This document shows positions 39,066 to 48,432 of a DNA stretch of 64,000 nt, piece by piece. The DNA lies in the NCBI RefSeq assembly GCF_025153475.1, contig NZ_JANZXA010000002.1, positions 407,793 through 471,792 on the forward strand. Direction: 5' to 3'. Made by a program: the position numbers and the translations under genes. Under the pieces are notes generated by a model. That model was not told the DNA's origin and ran no database searches. It saw only the letters and a program-made list of their open reading frames with translations. This DNA is from Novosphingobium mangrovisedimenti (lineage in GTDB: Bacteria; Pseudomonadota; Alphaproteobacteria; Sphingomonadales; Sphingomonadaceae). Each line of letters starts with the position of its first letter. Within the stretch, counting starts at the first letter, position 1.

Positions 39066-40883
39066 TCAGAACGCCTCGTCCTCCAGTTCCATCATCGAGG
39101 CCTTGCCCGACTTGATCGCCAGGAACGCGGCGGTGGCCTGCGGCAGGATGCGATCGAAATAGAAGCGGGCGGTGGTGATCTTGGCCTTGTAGAAAGCCGC
39201 GTCCTCGGCGCCTTCGGCCAGCCTTGCCCGCGCGATCAGGGCGGCTCTGGCAAAGCAGTAGCCCATGGCGACGAGGCCGACGAGCCGGGTGTACTCGGTC
39301 GCGGCGGCGGCGGCTTCTTCCGGGTCCTTCATGCCCTTTTCGGCAATCGTCGCGGTCGAGAGCTGGAGCGCGCCGAAGGCCTTTTCCAGCCCCTCGATCA
39401 TCTTGCCGAAGGTCTCGTCCTCCTTGTGCGCCTCGATGAACTGCGAGACGGGATGGAAGAAACTGCGCAGATAGCGCCCCATGTGCGCGGGCAGCTTGCG
39501 GCCGACCAGATCGAGCGCCTGGATGCCATTGGTGCCCTCGTAGATCATCGCGATCCGGGCATCGCGCACGTATTGCTCCACACCGCTTTCGGCGATGTAG
39601 CCGTGGCCGCCGTAGCACTGCACCGCCAGATTGGCGCTTTCGAAGCCGAGGTCCGTGAACAGCGCCTTCACCACCGGCGTCATCAGCGCCACGAAGTCGC
39701 TGGCGCGCTGCTTCACGTCCGGATCGGTCGAGAACTTCTCGGCATCGAGCGCGCGGCTGACCCAGCCGGAGATCGCGCGGCAGCCTTCGTTGTAGGCGCG
39801 CATGGTCATCAGCATGCGGCGTACATCGGGGTGGACGATGATCGGATCGGCCGGACCGTCCGGGTTCTTCACGCCCGACAGCGAGCGCCCTTGCAGGCGG
39901 TCCTTGGCGTACCACACAGCCGACTGATAGGCCGCCTCGCCCACGCCGAGGCCCTGCACGCCCACCGAGACACGCTCGGTGTTCATCATTGTGAACATGG
40001 CCTCCATGCCCTTGTTGGGCGTGCCGACCAGCCAGCCGACAGACTCGTCAAAGTTGAGCTGGCAGGTGGCCGAGGCCTTGAGTCCCATCTTGTGCTCGAT
40101 CGCGGCGACCGAAACGCCATTGGCCTCGCCCGGCGTGCCGTCCTCTTTCGGCAGGTACTTGGGCACGAGGAACAGGCTGATGCCCTTCACGCCCCTGGGC
40201 GCATCGGGCAGCCGCGCAAGGACGAGGTGGACGATGTTCTCGGTCAGGTCCTGCTCACCGGCGGAAATGAAGATCTTGGCACCGCTGATCTTGTAACTGC
40301 CCCCAAATTCATCGGCGCCCTGCGGCACCGCCTTGGTGCGCAGCATGCCGAGGTCGGTGCCGCAATGCGGCTCGGTCAGGCACATCGTGCCTGACCACTG
40401 GCCCGAGACCATCTTCGGCAGGTAGAACTGCTTGAGTTCTTCGCTGGCATAGCCCTCGATCGCGGTGGTGCCACCGTGGGTGAGGCCCGGATAGAGGCTG
40501 AACGAGAGATTGGCCGAGCAGATCATCTCCTCGGTCATCTTGTTCACCTGCTCGGGCAAGCCCTGACCGCCCCACTCGGGCGCGGAGGCCAGCGCGCACC
40601 AGCCGCCCTCGCGGAACAGGTCATAGGCTTCCTTGAAGCCCTTGGGCGTGCGCACCACACCGTTTTCCAGCGTGCATCCCTCGATGTCGCCGCTGCGGTT
40701 TAGCGGCAGCAGCACTTCCTGCGCCACCTTGGCCGCTTCCTCGAGCACGGCATCGACGAGATCGGGGGTGAATTCCTCCAGCGCCTCGAGATTGCCGAAG
40801 CCGTCGTCGCCCAGGGTTTTGTCAGCGTGAAGCTCGTGCAGCACGAACTTCATGTCGCGCAAGGGTGCTTCGTAGACCTGCAT
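39066..40883 (-). CDS. Acyl-CoA dehydrogenase with extra C-terminal domain
   Basis: A 605-residue FAD enzyme introducing the 2,3-double bond in an acyl-CoA. It has the standard three-domain core (SGTMCLTEPHCGTDLGML, KIFISAGEQDLTENIVHLVL, QCYGGHGYIAESGVEQYVRD) with the long C-terminal extension of the DmdC-like subgroup. The start at 40883 (MQVYEAPLRDMKF) follows GAGGAGAG; the open frame further upstream crosses a repeat. It belongs with the thiolase and FadN-type genes upstream, an arrangement like Bacillus fadNAE. Chain-length preference cannot be read. Confidence 0.92.
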   Translation of the reverse strand: MQVYEAPLRDMKFVLHELHADKTLGDDGFGNLEALEEFTPDLVDAVLEEAAKVAQEVLLPLNRSGDIEGCTLENGVVRTPKGFKEAYDLFREGGWCALASAPEWGGQGLPEQVNKMTEEMICSANLSFSLYPGLTHGGTTAIEGYASEELKQFYLPKMVSGQWSGTMCLTEPHCGTDLGMLRTKAVPQGADEFGGSYKISGAKIFISAGEQDLTENIVHLVLARLPDAPRGVKGISLFLVPKYLPKEDGTPGEANGVSVAAIEHKMGLKASATCQLNFDESVGWLVGTPNKGMEAMFTMMNTERVSVGVQGLGVGEAAYQSAVWYAKDRLQGRSLSGVKNPDGPADPIIVHPDVRRMLMTMRAYNEGCRAISGWVSRALDAEKFSTDPDVKQRASDFVALMTPVVKALFTDLGFESANLAVQCYGGHGYIAESGVEQYVRDARIAMIYEGTNGIQALDLVGRKLPAHMGRYLRSFFHPVSQFIEAHKEDETFGKMIEGLEKAFGALQLSTATIAEKGMKDPEEAAAAATEYTRLVGLVAMGYCFARAALIARARLAEGAEDAAFYKAKITTARFYFDRILPQATAAFLAIKSGKASMMELEDEAF

Positions 40884-40927
40884 TTTCACTCTCCTCGCGG
40901 GCGTCCGGTGCCGCCTCCCGCCTTTTT

Positions 40928-41014
40928 CGTCATTGCGAGCCTGAAGGGCGAAGCAATCCACGGCGACCTGCGCCGGCTCTGGATTGCCGCGCGGCTTCGC
41001 CGCTCGCAATGACG
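40928..41014. repeat. REP-like palindrome, CGTCATTGCGAG family (copy 3, 87 bp)
   Basis: Inverted ends CGTCATTGCGAGC and GCTCGCAATGACG. It sits in the 177-bp gap between the FadN-type gene and the acyl-CoA dehydrogenase gene, inside what is otherwise one transcription unit. Confidence 0.9.
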
Positions 41015-41060
41015 AAGGTCAGGAGATCGTTGCCTGTCGTGCCCGGTGTTCCTTTTCCAA

Positions 41061-43385
41061 TCAATTCCGCAGCGGCTTGCCGGTTTCCAGCATGTGCTCC
41101 ACCCGTGCGATCGAGCGCGGTTCGCGCACCAGCCGCATGAACGTCTCGCGCTCCAGCTTGAGCAGTTCCTGCTCGGTCATGCTGTCCTGCGGATCGGCAT
41201 CGCCGCCGCTCAGCACTTCGGCGAGGGCATCGGAGACGACCATGTCGTACTCGGTCGCCTTGCCCTGCTTGCGAAAGCCCTCGGCCGCCATGCTGAGCGC
41301 GACGTGGCCGCTCTTGCCCGGCAGGGTGAACTCGGGGGGCTCGGGCGGCGTGTAGCCTTCCACCAGCGAAAGCGCCTTCTGCTTGGCATCGTGGAGCAGA
41401 CGGTCGCGGTTCATGGTGATCCCGTCTTCGGGGCGCAGGAACAGCAGTTCCTTGGCCTGTGCCGCCGATTTGGAAACGGTTGCAGTGGAAACCGTCTCGA
41501 ACACCTTGGCGACCGGTGGCATCGGGCCGCGGGGCATCATCTTTGCCTTGCGCGCCCGGTCCAGCATTTCGCTGTTGCCGCCCCAGCCGGGGATCAGGCC
41601 GACGCCGCATTCGACAAGGCCGGTGTAGAGCTCTGCATGGGCCTGGATGGCATCGCAATGGAGCAGGATCTCGCACCCGCCGCCCACGGCCAGCCCCGCC
41701 GGCGCGCCGACCACCGGGAACGGCGCGTATTTCAGGCCCTTGTAGGCCATCTGCCCGCCCGCGATGAGCTTTTCGATTTCGCCATAGGCGGCGATGTTCA
41801 CCGCGAAGAGCGCAAGGCCGAGGTTGGCGCCGGCGGAAAAGCTGTCGGCATCGGTGTAGATGACCAGCGCCTTGTACTGGGCCGAGACCAGCGGGATGGC
41901 CTTGACGATCAGCTTCATCACCTCGCCGTCGAGCGCATTCATCTTGCCGGTGAATTCAAGGCACAGGACGCCGTCGCCGATGTCCCAGAGCGCGGCCGAT
42001 CCGCTTTTCAGCACCGGCTTGGCGGCCAGCTTGATGTCGGCCAGCCGCAGCACACCCTCGGGGCGCACCACATCGTGATATTCGCCATCAAGGCCGAGGA
42101 ACTGGCGCTTGCCGCCCTCGACGCGATAGAACGTGCGCTCGCCCGCCAGCTTGAGCATTTCGGGCACCGGCTGACCTTCGGCGGCGAGCCGCTCGGCCAG
42201 ATAGGCCGCGCCGAGCTTGTCGATCATTTCGAACGGCCCGGCCTGCCAGTTGTAGCCCAGCTTCATGGCGTCATCGATGGCGACCACATCGGCCGCGGCA
42301 GAGGGTACGAGGCTGGCGGCATAGGCCAGCGTCCCGCCCAGCACGGCCCAGGCATAGGCCCCGATCTCGCCTCCGGTCTCGACCAGCGCCCTGAGATCGC
42401 CCTTGGCCGCAGCGCCGCGCGGCCCGGCCGGCACGATCTTCTCGCGGTATTCGCCGCTCGCCAGATCGATGGCTTCCTTGCGGCGGGCCATGGCCTTGTT
42501 GAGGCGATAGAACCCGCCCTTGCCCTTGCGGCCGGTGTAGCCGTCCGCGATCATCTTCTCGATCAGCGGCATGGTGCGCGCAATCGCGTGGTAGGGATCG
42601 TCCTTGGGCAGCGTCGAGGTGAGGCTCGCCTGCAGGTGCGGCATCAGATCGATGCCGACGAGGTCGACGAGCCCGAAGATGCCGGTCTTGGGAACACCCA
42701 TCGGCTTGCCCGCAATGGCATCGGCCAGCTCCACCGTCAGCCCCATGTCGAAGGCCGCATTGAGGCCGAGCTGGATCCAGTACGTGCCGATGCGGTTGGC
42801 GATGAAGCCGGGGGTGTCCTTGGCATGGACCACCGACTTGCCCATCGCGACATCGGCGAACTGTTCCACCTTCGCCGCCACACCGGCGTCGGTGTCTGGC
42901 CCGGTGACGATCTCCAGCAGGCGCATGTAGCGCGGCGGGTTGAAGAAGTGGGTGATGAGAAAATCGCGCTTGAACGCGTCCGAGCGCCCCTCGACCAGAT
43001 GGGCGAGCGGGATCGTCGAGGTGTTCGAGGACACGGCAGTGCCGTCGCGCTTCACCGCTTCCAGCTTGGCGTAAAGGCCCTGCTTGATGTCGAGCCGCTC
43101 GATCACTGCCTCGATCACCCAGTCGCACTCGGCGACCTTGCCCAGGTGATCCTCGATATTGCCGGTCTCGATCAGCTTCGCGGCGGACTTGCTCATGAAG
43201 GGCGCGGGCTCGGTCTTGAGCATCTTCGCCACGGCGCCTTCGGCAATCGCATTGCGATTTGCGCCGTCCTTGGGAACGATGTCGAGCAGGACCACCGGCA
43301 CCCCGGCATTGGCGACTTGTGCGGCGATCCCGGCACCCATGGTCCCGGCGCCGATCACGCAGACTTTCTTGATCGGCTGGCTCAT
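41061..43385 (-). CDS. Bifunctional 3-hydroxyacyl-CoA dehydrogenase / enoyl-CoA hydratase (FadN type)
   Basis: A 774-residue enzyme with the order seen in FadN: the NAD-binding dehydrogenase first (VCVIGAGTMGAGIAAQVANAG, ITHFFNPPRYMRLLEIV), then two dehydrogenase C-terminal domains, then the crotonase-fold hydratase (NALDGEV, APAGLAVGGGCEILLHCD). It performs two middle steps of beta-oxidation. The ATG at 43385 overlaps the thiolase stop (ATGA). Confidence 0.94.
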   Translation of the reverse strand: MSQPIKKVCVIGAGTMGAGIAAQVANAGVPVVLLDIVPKDGANRNAIAEGAVAKMLKTEPAPFMSKSAAKLIETGNIEDHLGKVAECDWVIEAVIERLDIKQGLYAKLEAVKRDGTAVSSNTSTIPLAHLVEGRSDAFKRDFLITHFFNPPRYMRLLEIVTGPDTDAGVAAKVEQFADVAMGKSVVHAKDTPGFIANRIGTYWIQLGLNAAFDMGLTVELADAIAGKPMGVPKTGIFGLVDLVGIDLMPHLQASLTSTLPKDDPYHAIARTMPLIEKMIADGYTGRKGKGGFYRLNKAMARRKEAIDLASGEYREKIVPAGPRGAAAKGDLRALVETGGEIGAYAWAVLGGTLAYAASLVPSAAADVVAIDDAMKLGYNWQAGPFEMIDKLGAAYLAERLAAEGQPVPEMLKLAGERTFYRVEGGKRQFLGLDGEYHDVVRPEGVLRLADIKLAAKPVLKSGSAALWDIGDGVLCLEFTGKMNALDGEVMKLIVKAIPLVSAQYKALVIYTDADSFSAGANLGLALFAVNIAAYGEIEKLIAGGQMAYKGLKYAPFPVVGAPAGLAVGGGCEILLHCDAIQAHAELYTGLVECGVGLIPGWGGNSEMLDRARKAKMMPRGPMPPVAKVFETVSTATVSKSAAQAKELLFLRPEDGITMNRDRLLHDAKQKALSLVEGYTPPEPPEFTLPGKSGHVALSMAAEGFRKQGKATEYDMVVSDALAEVLSGGDADPQDSMTEQELLKLERETFMRLVREPRSIARVEHMLETGKPLRN

Positions 43386-44518
43386 TCCACCGCCTCCAGC
43401 ACGGTGGCAATGCCCTGACCGCCGCCGATGCACTGGGTGGCGAGCGCATACTTGCCGCCCTCGCGCTTGAGCAGCGCCGCCGCCTTGCCGACGATGCGCG
43501 CACCCGTCGCGCCGAGCGGGTGGCCAAGGGCAATCGCGCCGCCATCGATATTGGTCTTGGCGGTATCGAGGCCGAGGTCGCGGATGCAGGCGATAGCCTG
43601 CGAGGCGAAGGCCTCGTTGAGTTCGACCACGTCGAGATCGGCGGCGGTAATGCCCGCGCGCGCCATCGCCTTCTGGCTGGAGACGATCGGGCCCAGCCCC
43701 ATCGTTTCAGGCGCGCAGCCGCTGATGCTCACCGCCTTGATCCGGGCGAGGATCGGCAGGCCGTGCTTGCGGGCATAGTCCTCGGTCGTGACGAGCACCG
43801 CGCTCGCGCCGTCGGTGAGCGGCGAGGACGTGCCCGCCGTGACCGAACCGTTCGCGTCAAACGCAGGCTTGAGCCCAGCCAGATCCTCCGCCGTGGTGCC
43901 GGGGCGGATCGTGCCGTCCTCGCTGACCGTGCCGCCCTTGGTCTCGATCGGTACGATCTCGTCGGCAAACTTGCCCGCCTCGCGCGCGGCGGCGGCGCGT
44001 TTCTGACTTTCAACGGCCAGCGCTTCCTGTTCGGCACGAGCGATCTGGTACTTGGCCGCGACGTTCTCTGCCGTCTCACCCATGCTCATGTAGACCGAGC
44101 TTTTCTTCGCCAGCGCCGGGTTGGGCATGGGGTTGAAGCCCATCATCGGCACCCGGCTCATCGATTCGACGCCCGCGCAGATGAACACCTCGCCCGCGCC
44201 GATAGCGATCTGGCCCATGGCATAGTGGATCGCGCTCATCGACGAGCCGCAGAAGCGGTTCACCGTCATGCCGCCCACCGAAATCGGCAGGTCCGCCAGC
44301 AGGCCGATCAGCCGCGCGACATTGAGGCCCTGCTCTCCCTCGGGGAAGGCGCAGCCGACGATCAGGTCTTCCACTTCCGCCGGGTCCACGCCGGTCTTGC
44401 CGATCAATCCGCGAATCACCTGCTCCGTCAGGTCATCGGGACGGGTCCGCGCCAGCGCGCCTTTGTTCGCAAGATGAAACGGGGAACGGGCGTAACCCGC
44501 GATCACGACGCTTTGCAT
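43382..44518 (-). CDS. fadA: Acetyl-CoA acyltransferase (thiolase)
   Basis: A 378-residue thiolase for the last step of beta-oxidation. The acylated cysteine is C90 in VNRFCGSSMSAI; the base pair of residues is in ALGHPLGATGAR and TQCIGGGQG near the end. The start at 44518 follows GGAGAGAATGC. It is first in the thiolase-FadN-acyl-CoA dehydrogenase unit, with a distinctive promoter at 44589-44620. Confidence 0.94.
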   Translation of the reverse strand: MQSVVIAGYARSPFHLANKGALARTRPDDLTEQVIRGLIGKTGVDPAEVEDLIVGCAFPEGEQGLNVARLIGLLADLPISVGGMTVNRFCGSSMSAIHYAMGQIAIGAGEVFICAGVESMSRVPMMGFNPMPNPALAKKSSVYMSMGETAENVAAKYQIARAEQEALAVESQKRAAAAREAGKFADEIVPIETKGGTVSEDGTIRPGTTAEDLAGLKPAFDANGSVTAGTSSPLTDGASAVLVTTEDYARKHGLPILARIKAVSISGCAPETMGLGPIVSSQKAMARAGITAADLDVVELNEAFASQAIACIRDLGLDTAKTNIDGGAIALGHPLGATGARIVGKAAALLKREGGKYALATQCIGGGQGIATVLEAVE

Positions 44519-44882
44519 GCATTCTCTCCATCGGTGGACATGGCAGGGCCGAGGCATCGGCCAACCATCTCCCTGAGCTCGGTTATTCCCTATAGGTTCA
44601 ATTCTTTCCCTATACGTCAAGATAAATTTGGGCTACGAAATTCGCATGAGCCCCATCCCCCGATCCACCCCGCGGACATTCCCGGGGCGGAAAAGAGGGC
44701 CTGCACGAGAAGGATGAAAGGTCGCACATGAGACTATCGAAATGCACGGGCGGCGCTTCGGTTGCCATGCCCGTCCCGGTAAATTCCAGTCTTGCTACAA
44801 AGCACGGGACGACGCCGGGCGATCGGCAAGTTCGCCCCTGCCTCGGCATGTGGGGACCCTTCCGGTGAGCGCCGCGGCGACC
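44519..44882. other. Divergent regulatory region between thiolase and acyl-CoA ligase genes
   Basis: This gap of 364 bp has no credible gene. The part next to the thiolase is AT-rich and holds the dyad promoter described separately. The rest is GC-rich leader before the acyl-CoA ligase and includes frames open towards it without family similarity. Confidence 0.6.
44589..44620 (-). promoter_or_regulatory. Thiolase promoter with MerR-type dyad in a 20-bp spacer
   Basis: Reading towards the thiolase, a -35 box TTGACG (44620-44615) is followed by 20 bases and then TATAGG (44594-44589) as -10. The perfect dyad TATAGG-N12-CCTATA spans 44614-44591, filling the spacer. Over-long spacers with a central dyad are the mark of MerR-activated promoters, and a MerR gene lies in the divergent unit. 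Confidence 0.6.
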
Positions 44883-46544
44883 ATGTCCGCCTCCTCCGGC
44901 CAGCCGGAGGAAATGCCGCCGATCGCACCGCGCCTGCTGACTGACCTGCTCGACCATGCGGTGGAATATCACGGCGACTGGAATGCCATCGATTTCATGG
45001 GCCGGCGCTGGAGCTATGCCGAGATCGGAGAGCTTGTACGCAAGGCGGCGCGCGGCCTGCAGGACCTCGGCGTCGAAAAGGGCACGCGCGTCGGCCTGTG
45101 CCTGCCCAACACGCCCTATTACGTGATCTGCTACTTCGCGGTGCTGCGCGTGGGCGGCGTGGTGGTGAACTTCAACCCGCTCTACACCGAGCGCGAGATG
45201 GCCCACCTTGTCGAGGATTCGGGCGCCGAGGTCATCATCACCTCGGACCTCGTGCTGTCCCTGCCCAAGATCGAGCCGCTGATCGGCAGGGGATCGCTGC
45301 ACCGCGTGATCGTGTGCCCATTCGCCGATGCCCTGCCAGCCATGAAGCGGCGGGCCTTCCTGCTGTTCAAGCGGCGCGACATCGCGCACGAACCGCACGA
45401 TCTGCGCTACGTTCGCTTCGCCGACCTGATCGGGCGCGATGCCGATCCCGACCCGGTCGAGCAAAGCCCGCACGACCTGGCCGTGCTGCAATATACCGGC
45501 GGCACCACCGGCGTGCCCAAGGGCGCGATGCTCAGCCATACCAACCTCACGGCCAATTCTGCGCAGATGGTTGCGCATGTCGGCCACATGCCCGGGCAGC
45601 AGGAGCGCACGCTGGGCATCTTGCCGCTGTTCCACGTCTTCGCCCTGACGACGGTGCTGAACTACTCGGTCGACACCGCCGCCGAGATGATCCTGCTGCC
45701 GCGCTTCGAGATGAAGCCGTTTCTCGCCACGGCCCGGCGCACCAAACCCACGCAGTTCTTCGGCGTGCCCACGCTCTACACAGCGTTGAGCACCGAGAAC
45801 CTGGAGGGCGCGTTCGACGAGGTGCGCGTGTGCATCTCGGGCGGCGCGCCGCTGCCGCTGGACGTGCGCAGGAGCTTCGAGCAGGCATCCGGCATACGCG
45901 TGGTCGAAGGATACGGCCTGTCCGAAGCCAGCCCGATCATCGCCTGCAATCCGCTCGAAGGCGTGGTCAAGGACAATTCCTGCGGCCCTGCCTTCCCCGG
46001 CACGACGCTGGAAATCCGCGACCCAAACGAGCCCAACCACTTGTGCAAGCCGGGCGAAAAGGGCGAAGTCTGCGCGCGCGGCCCGCAGATCATGAAGGGC
46101 TACTGGAACCGCCCGGAGGAATCGGAGCGCACCTTCATCTACGGTGCGCTGCGGACCGGGGACATCGGCTATCTCGACGAGGACGGCTATCTCTTCCTCG
46201 TCGACAGGATCAAGGACGTGATCCTGTGCGGCGGCTACAACGTCTATCCGCGCATCATCGAAGAAGCGATCTACGAACACCCGCTGGTGGCCGAAGCTGC
46301 GGTAATCGGCGTGCCCGACCCCTACCGGGGCCAGACTCCCAAGGCCTTCGTCGCGCTGCACGAGGGAAGCGAGATCGACGAAGCAACCTTGCTGAACTTC
46401 CTGCGCGAGCGGCTGAACAAGATCGAAATGCCCTCTTCGATCGAGTTTCGGGCCAGCCTGCCCAAGACCCTGGTCGGCAAGCTTTCGAAGAAGGACCTTG
46501 CCGACGAGGAAGCCGCACGCCGCAATTCGGACAACACGGCGTGA
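44883..46544 (+). CDS. Long-chain acyl-CoA ligase (AMP-forming)
   Basis: An adenylate-forming enzyme of about 553 residues activating a fatty acid to its CoA ester. The AMP/phosphate loop is QYTGGTTGVPKGAMLSH; GYGLSEASPI, the GDIGYLDEDGYLFLVDR block and the C-terminal lysine region KTLVGKLSKKDL follow. ATG 44883 gives MSASSGQPEE; GTG 44865 with GGGGA upstream is a good alternative. It heads ligase-merR-thioesterase, which is divergent from the beta-oxidation unit, so activation and degradation are probably co-regulated. Confidence 0.92.
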   Translation: MSASSGQPEEMPPIAPRLLTDLLDHAVEYHGDWNAIDFMGRRWSYAEIGELVRKAARGLQDLGVEKGTRVGLCLPNTPYYVICYFAVLRVGGVVVNFNPLYTEREMAHLVEDSGAEVIITSDLVLSLPKIEPLIGRGSLHRVIVCPFADALPAMKRRAFLLFKRRDIAHEPHDLRYVRFADLIGRDADPDPVEQSPHDLAVLQYTGGTTGVPKGAMLSHTNLTANSAQMVAHVGHMPGQQERTLGILPLFHVFALTTVLNYSVDTAAEMILLPRFEMKPFLATARRTKPTQFFGVPTLYTALSTENLEGAFDEVRVCISGGAPLPLDVRRSFEQASGIRVVEGYGLSEASPIIACNPLEGVVKDNSCGPAFPGTTLEIRDPNEPNHLCKPGEKGEVCARGPQIMKGYWNRPEESERTFIYGALRTGDIGYLDEDGYLFLVDRIKDVILCGGYNVYPRIIEEAIYEHPLVAEAAVIGVPDPYRGQTPKAFVALHEGSEIDEATLLNFLRERLNKIEMPSSIEFRASLPKTLVGKLSKKDLADEEAARRNSDNTA

Positions 46545-46996
46545 CCTACGCCCGGTCCCACGCTGCGACCTCCCCCTCGGACAATCCGAAAATGCTCGGC
46601 ATTCAGGAAGTCGCGAGACAGCTGGACGTGACCATGCGCACCTTGCGCTTCTACGAGGACAAGGGTCTGATCGCACCGCAGCGCGTGGGCACGACGCGCA
46701 TCTATTCGCGGCGGGAAATCGCACGGATGCGCCTCATCCTGCGCGGCAAGCGGCTTGGCTTCTCGATCCGCGAGATCAAGGAATTCCTCGATCTCTACGA
46801 CGTCGATCCCGAACACGTCGCACAGGCTCGCCAGCTTCTGATGAAGATCGGGGAACGTGTCAGCGCGTTGCGCAAGCAGAAGCGCGCCATCGACCAGACG
46901 CTTGAGGAACTGCGGCTGCTCGAGAGACAGGCGCTTACCCTGATCGACGGCGCTGCGACCGCCCGGAACGATGACGAGAACAAGCACGATGACTGA
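46541..46996 (+). CDS. MerR family transcriptional regulator
   Basis: A regulator of up to 151 residues. The winged helix MLGIQEVARQLDVTMRTLRF followed by YEDKGLI is classical MerR; a coiled-coil helix (KIGERVSALRKQKRAIDQTL) follows. There is no metal-binding cysteine set, as in MerR regulators of acyl-CoA genes. The GTG at 46541 overlaps the ligase stop (GTGA); ATG 46592 would give a shorter form starting at the winged helix. It probably acts on the dyad promoter at 44589-44620. Confidence 0.88.
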   Translation: MTYARSHAATSPSDNPKMLGIQEVARQLDVTMRTLRFYEDKGLIAPQRVGTTRIYSRREIARMRLILRGKRLGFSIREIKEFLDLYDVDPEHVAQARQLLMKIGERVSALRKQKRAIDQTLEELRLLERQALTLIDGAATARNDDENKHDD

Positions 46997-47864
46997 TCCG
47001 GACCGCGCCGCCGTCGAGGACTTGCGCGACCTGCTGACGATCGAGGAGATCGATACCGACCTCTATCGCGGCGCCGCTTCGGCCGAAGCGGCGGGGCGCG
47101 TGTTCGGAGGGCTGGTGGTGGCGCAGGCGCTATCCGCCGCCGCGCGCTCGATTGGCGAAAGCAGGCATGCCCACTCGCTCCATGCCTATTTCCTGCGGGC
47201 CGGCGACACCACGCGCCCCATCATCTACCGCGTGCTGCCCGATTTCGACGGCAGCAGCTTCGCCAACCGGCGCGTGGTGGCGATGCAGGACGCCAAACCG
47301 ATCCTCAACCTCGCCGCATCGTTCCATCGGCACGAGGAAGGCTTCGCCCACGCCGCCGCCATGCCAAAGCTGCTCCCGCCGGAGGAGTGCCCCGATTTTA
47401 CCGGCACGCTCGCTGCCGCGGGAACCGCCGTGCCGCCAACAATACTGGAACGTCTCGCCGCCTTCGACATGCGGCCGGGACCGCCTGCGCCCCGGGGCTT
47501 CGACGGCGCCGGCATGCCCAGCCAGTTCCTGTGGTTCCGCCTCAAGAAGCCCATGGAGGCAGATCCGGCGATGCAGCGCGTGGTGCTGGCCTATGCCAGC
47601 GACTTCGCGCTGGTGACCACGGCAGTCATCCCCCACCCGGTCGAATTCTTCTCGCCCCGGCTACAGGTGGCGAGCCTCGACCACGCGGTGTGGTTCCATG
47701 CAACGCCGCCGGTCGACGACTGGCTGCTCTATACGATGGACAGCCCATGGTCGGGCCATGCCCGTGGCTTTGCCCGCGGGACGATCTTCGACCGCACCGG
47801 CAGGCTCGTGGCCAGCGTCGCGCAGGAAGGCCTGTGCCGGGTGCGGAACACCGAGCCCGATTGA
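46989..47864 (+). CDS. tesB: Acyl-CoA thioesterase II (TesB-like)
   Basis: A 291-residue double hot-dog thioesterase that releases free acids from acyl-CoA. It shows YRGAASAEAAGRVFGGLVVAQAL with the GG-x-VAQ motif, HSLHAYFLRAGD, SLDHAVWFH and the C-terminal VASVAQEGLCRVR. ATG 46989 overlaps the merR stop by eight bases. It converges on the next gene with a 13-bp gap. Confidence 0.92.
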   Translation: MTDPDRAAVEDLRDLLTIEEIDTDLYRGAASAEAAGRVFGGLVVAQALSAAARSIGESRHAHSLHAYFLRAGDTTRPIIYRVLPDFDGSSFANRRVVAMQDAKPILNLAASFHRHEEGFAHAAAMPKLLPPEECPDFTGTLAAAGTAVPPTILERLAAFDMRPGPPAPRGFDGAGMPSQFLWFRLKKPMEADPAMQRVVLAYASDFALVTTAVIPHPVEFFSPRLQVASLDHAVWFHATPPVDDWLLYTMDSPWSGHARGFARGTIFDRTGRLVASVAQEGLCRVRNTEPD

Positions 47865-47877
47865 TGGCTGGCCGCTT

Positions 47878-48432
47878 CTAGGCCTTCGCCGGGTTGTTCG
47901 GTGCGCGCCGATTGACCAGCGGGCGCTGGTAGGAGGGGTCCTCCTTGCTGCGCGAGGACACGCCGTTCACGGCAATGTCGGGCACGTCGGCAAAGGGGAT
48001 CGGCATCGGCGGCGGCAGGCAGCACCATTCGATGACATTGGTGCGCAGCGCGATGCGCCACTCGCCGTCTCGCTTCTCGAGCCGGTCGATGTAGCGCCCG
48101 CCCGCGATCCACAGGCTCTCATCCTTGTTGCGGCCGACGAACTGGTAGTAGGTCTCGCTATGCGCGGCATCGCCGTCGAGGTCGATGGTGGTCTGCAGCA
48201 GGGCATGATGCGTCAGGACCTGACCCGCCTCGTGCATCGGCACGGCCCAGTCCCAGCAATCGGCGGGGCTGCCCACGAAAGGACCCGCCGCCATCTCGCC
48301 ATCCGGCCAGAACGCCGAGAGGTAGATGTCGCGGTCGAACCGGTCCATCCCGCGCGAGAAGCGCGCGAGGCATTCCATGATGTCCTGCTTGTCGAGCAGC
48401 GCGTCCAGCCGCGCTTCGCGGTCACTTGCCAC
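47878..48432 (-). CDS. SnoaL-like (NTF2 fold) protein
   Basis: A 184-residue protein of the SnoaL_4 type, starting LLDKQDIMECLARFSRGMDR and including QTTIDLDGDAAHSETYYQF and WRIALRTNVIEW. This fold covers small dehydratases, isomerases and ring-hydroxylase-like subunits. The GTG at 48432 overlaps the SDR gene by 11 bases with GAGG upstream. With the SDR and another SnoaL-like gene it forms a three-gene unit of unknown pathway, perhaps for a polycyclic or steroid-like compound. Confidence 0.78.
   Translation of the reverse strand: MASDREARLDALLDKQDIMECLARFSRGMDRFDRDIYLSAFWPDGEMAAGPFVGSPADCWDWAVPMHEAGQVLTHHALLQTTIDLDGDAAHSETYYQFVGRNKDESLWIAGGRYIDRLEKRDGEWRIALRTNVIEWCCLPPPMPIPFADVPDIAVNGVSSRSKEDPSYQRPLVNRRAPNNPAKA

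Noticed and set aside
40884..41009. N-terminal extension of the acyl-CoA dehydrogenase
   Set aside because: It reads through repeat copy 3; the start at 40883 has GAGGAGAG and a conserved N-terminus.
41046..43418. A long plus-strand open frame mirroring the FadN-type gene, and similar antisense frames opposite gdh, dnaE2, the purine genes and others
   Set aside because: GC-rich codons leave opposite frames open. The translations are rich in Arg, His and Gln, match no family, and the minus-strand genes have clear motifs.
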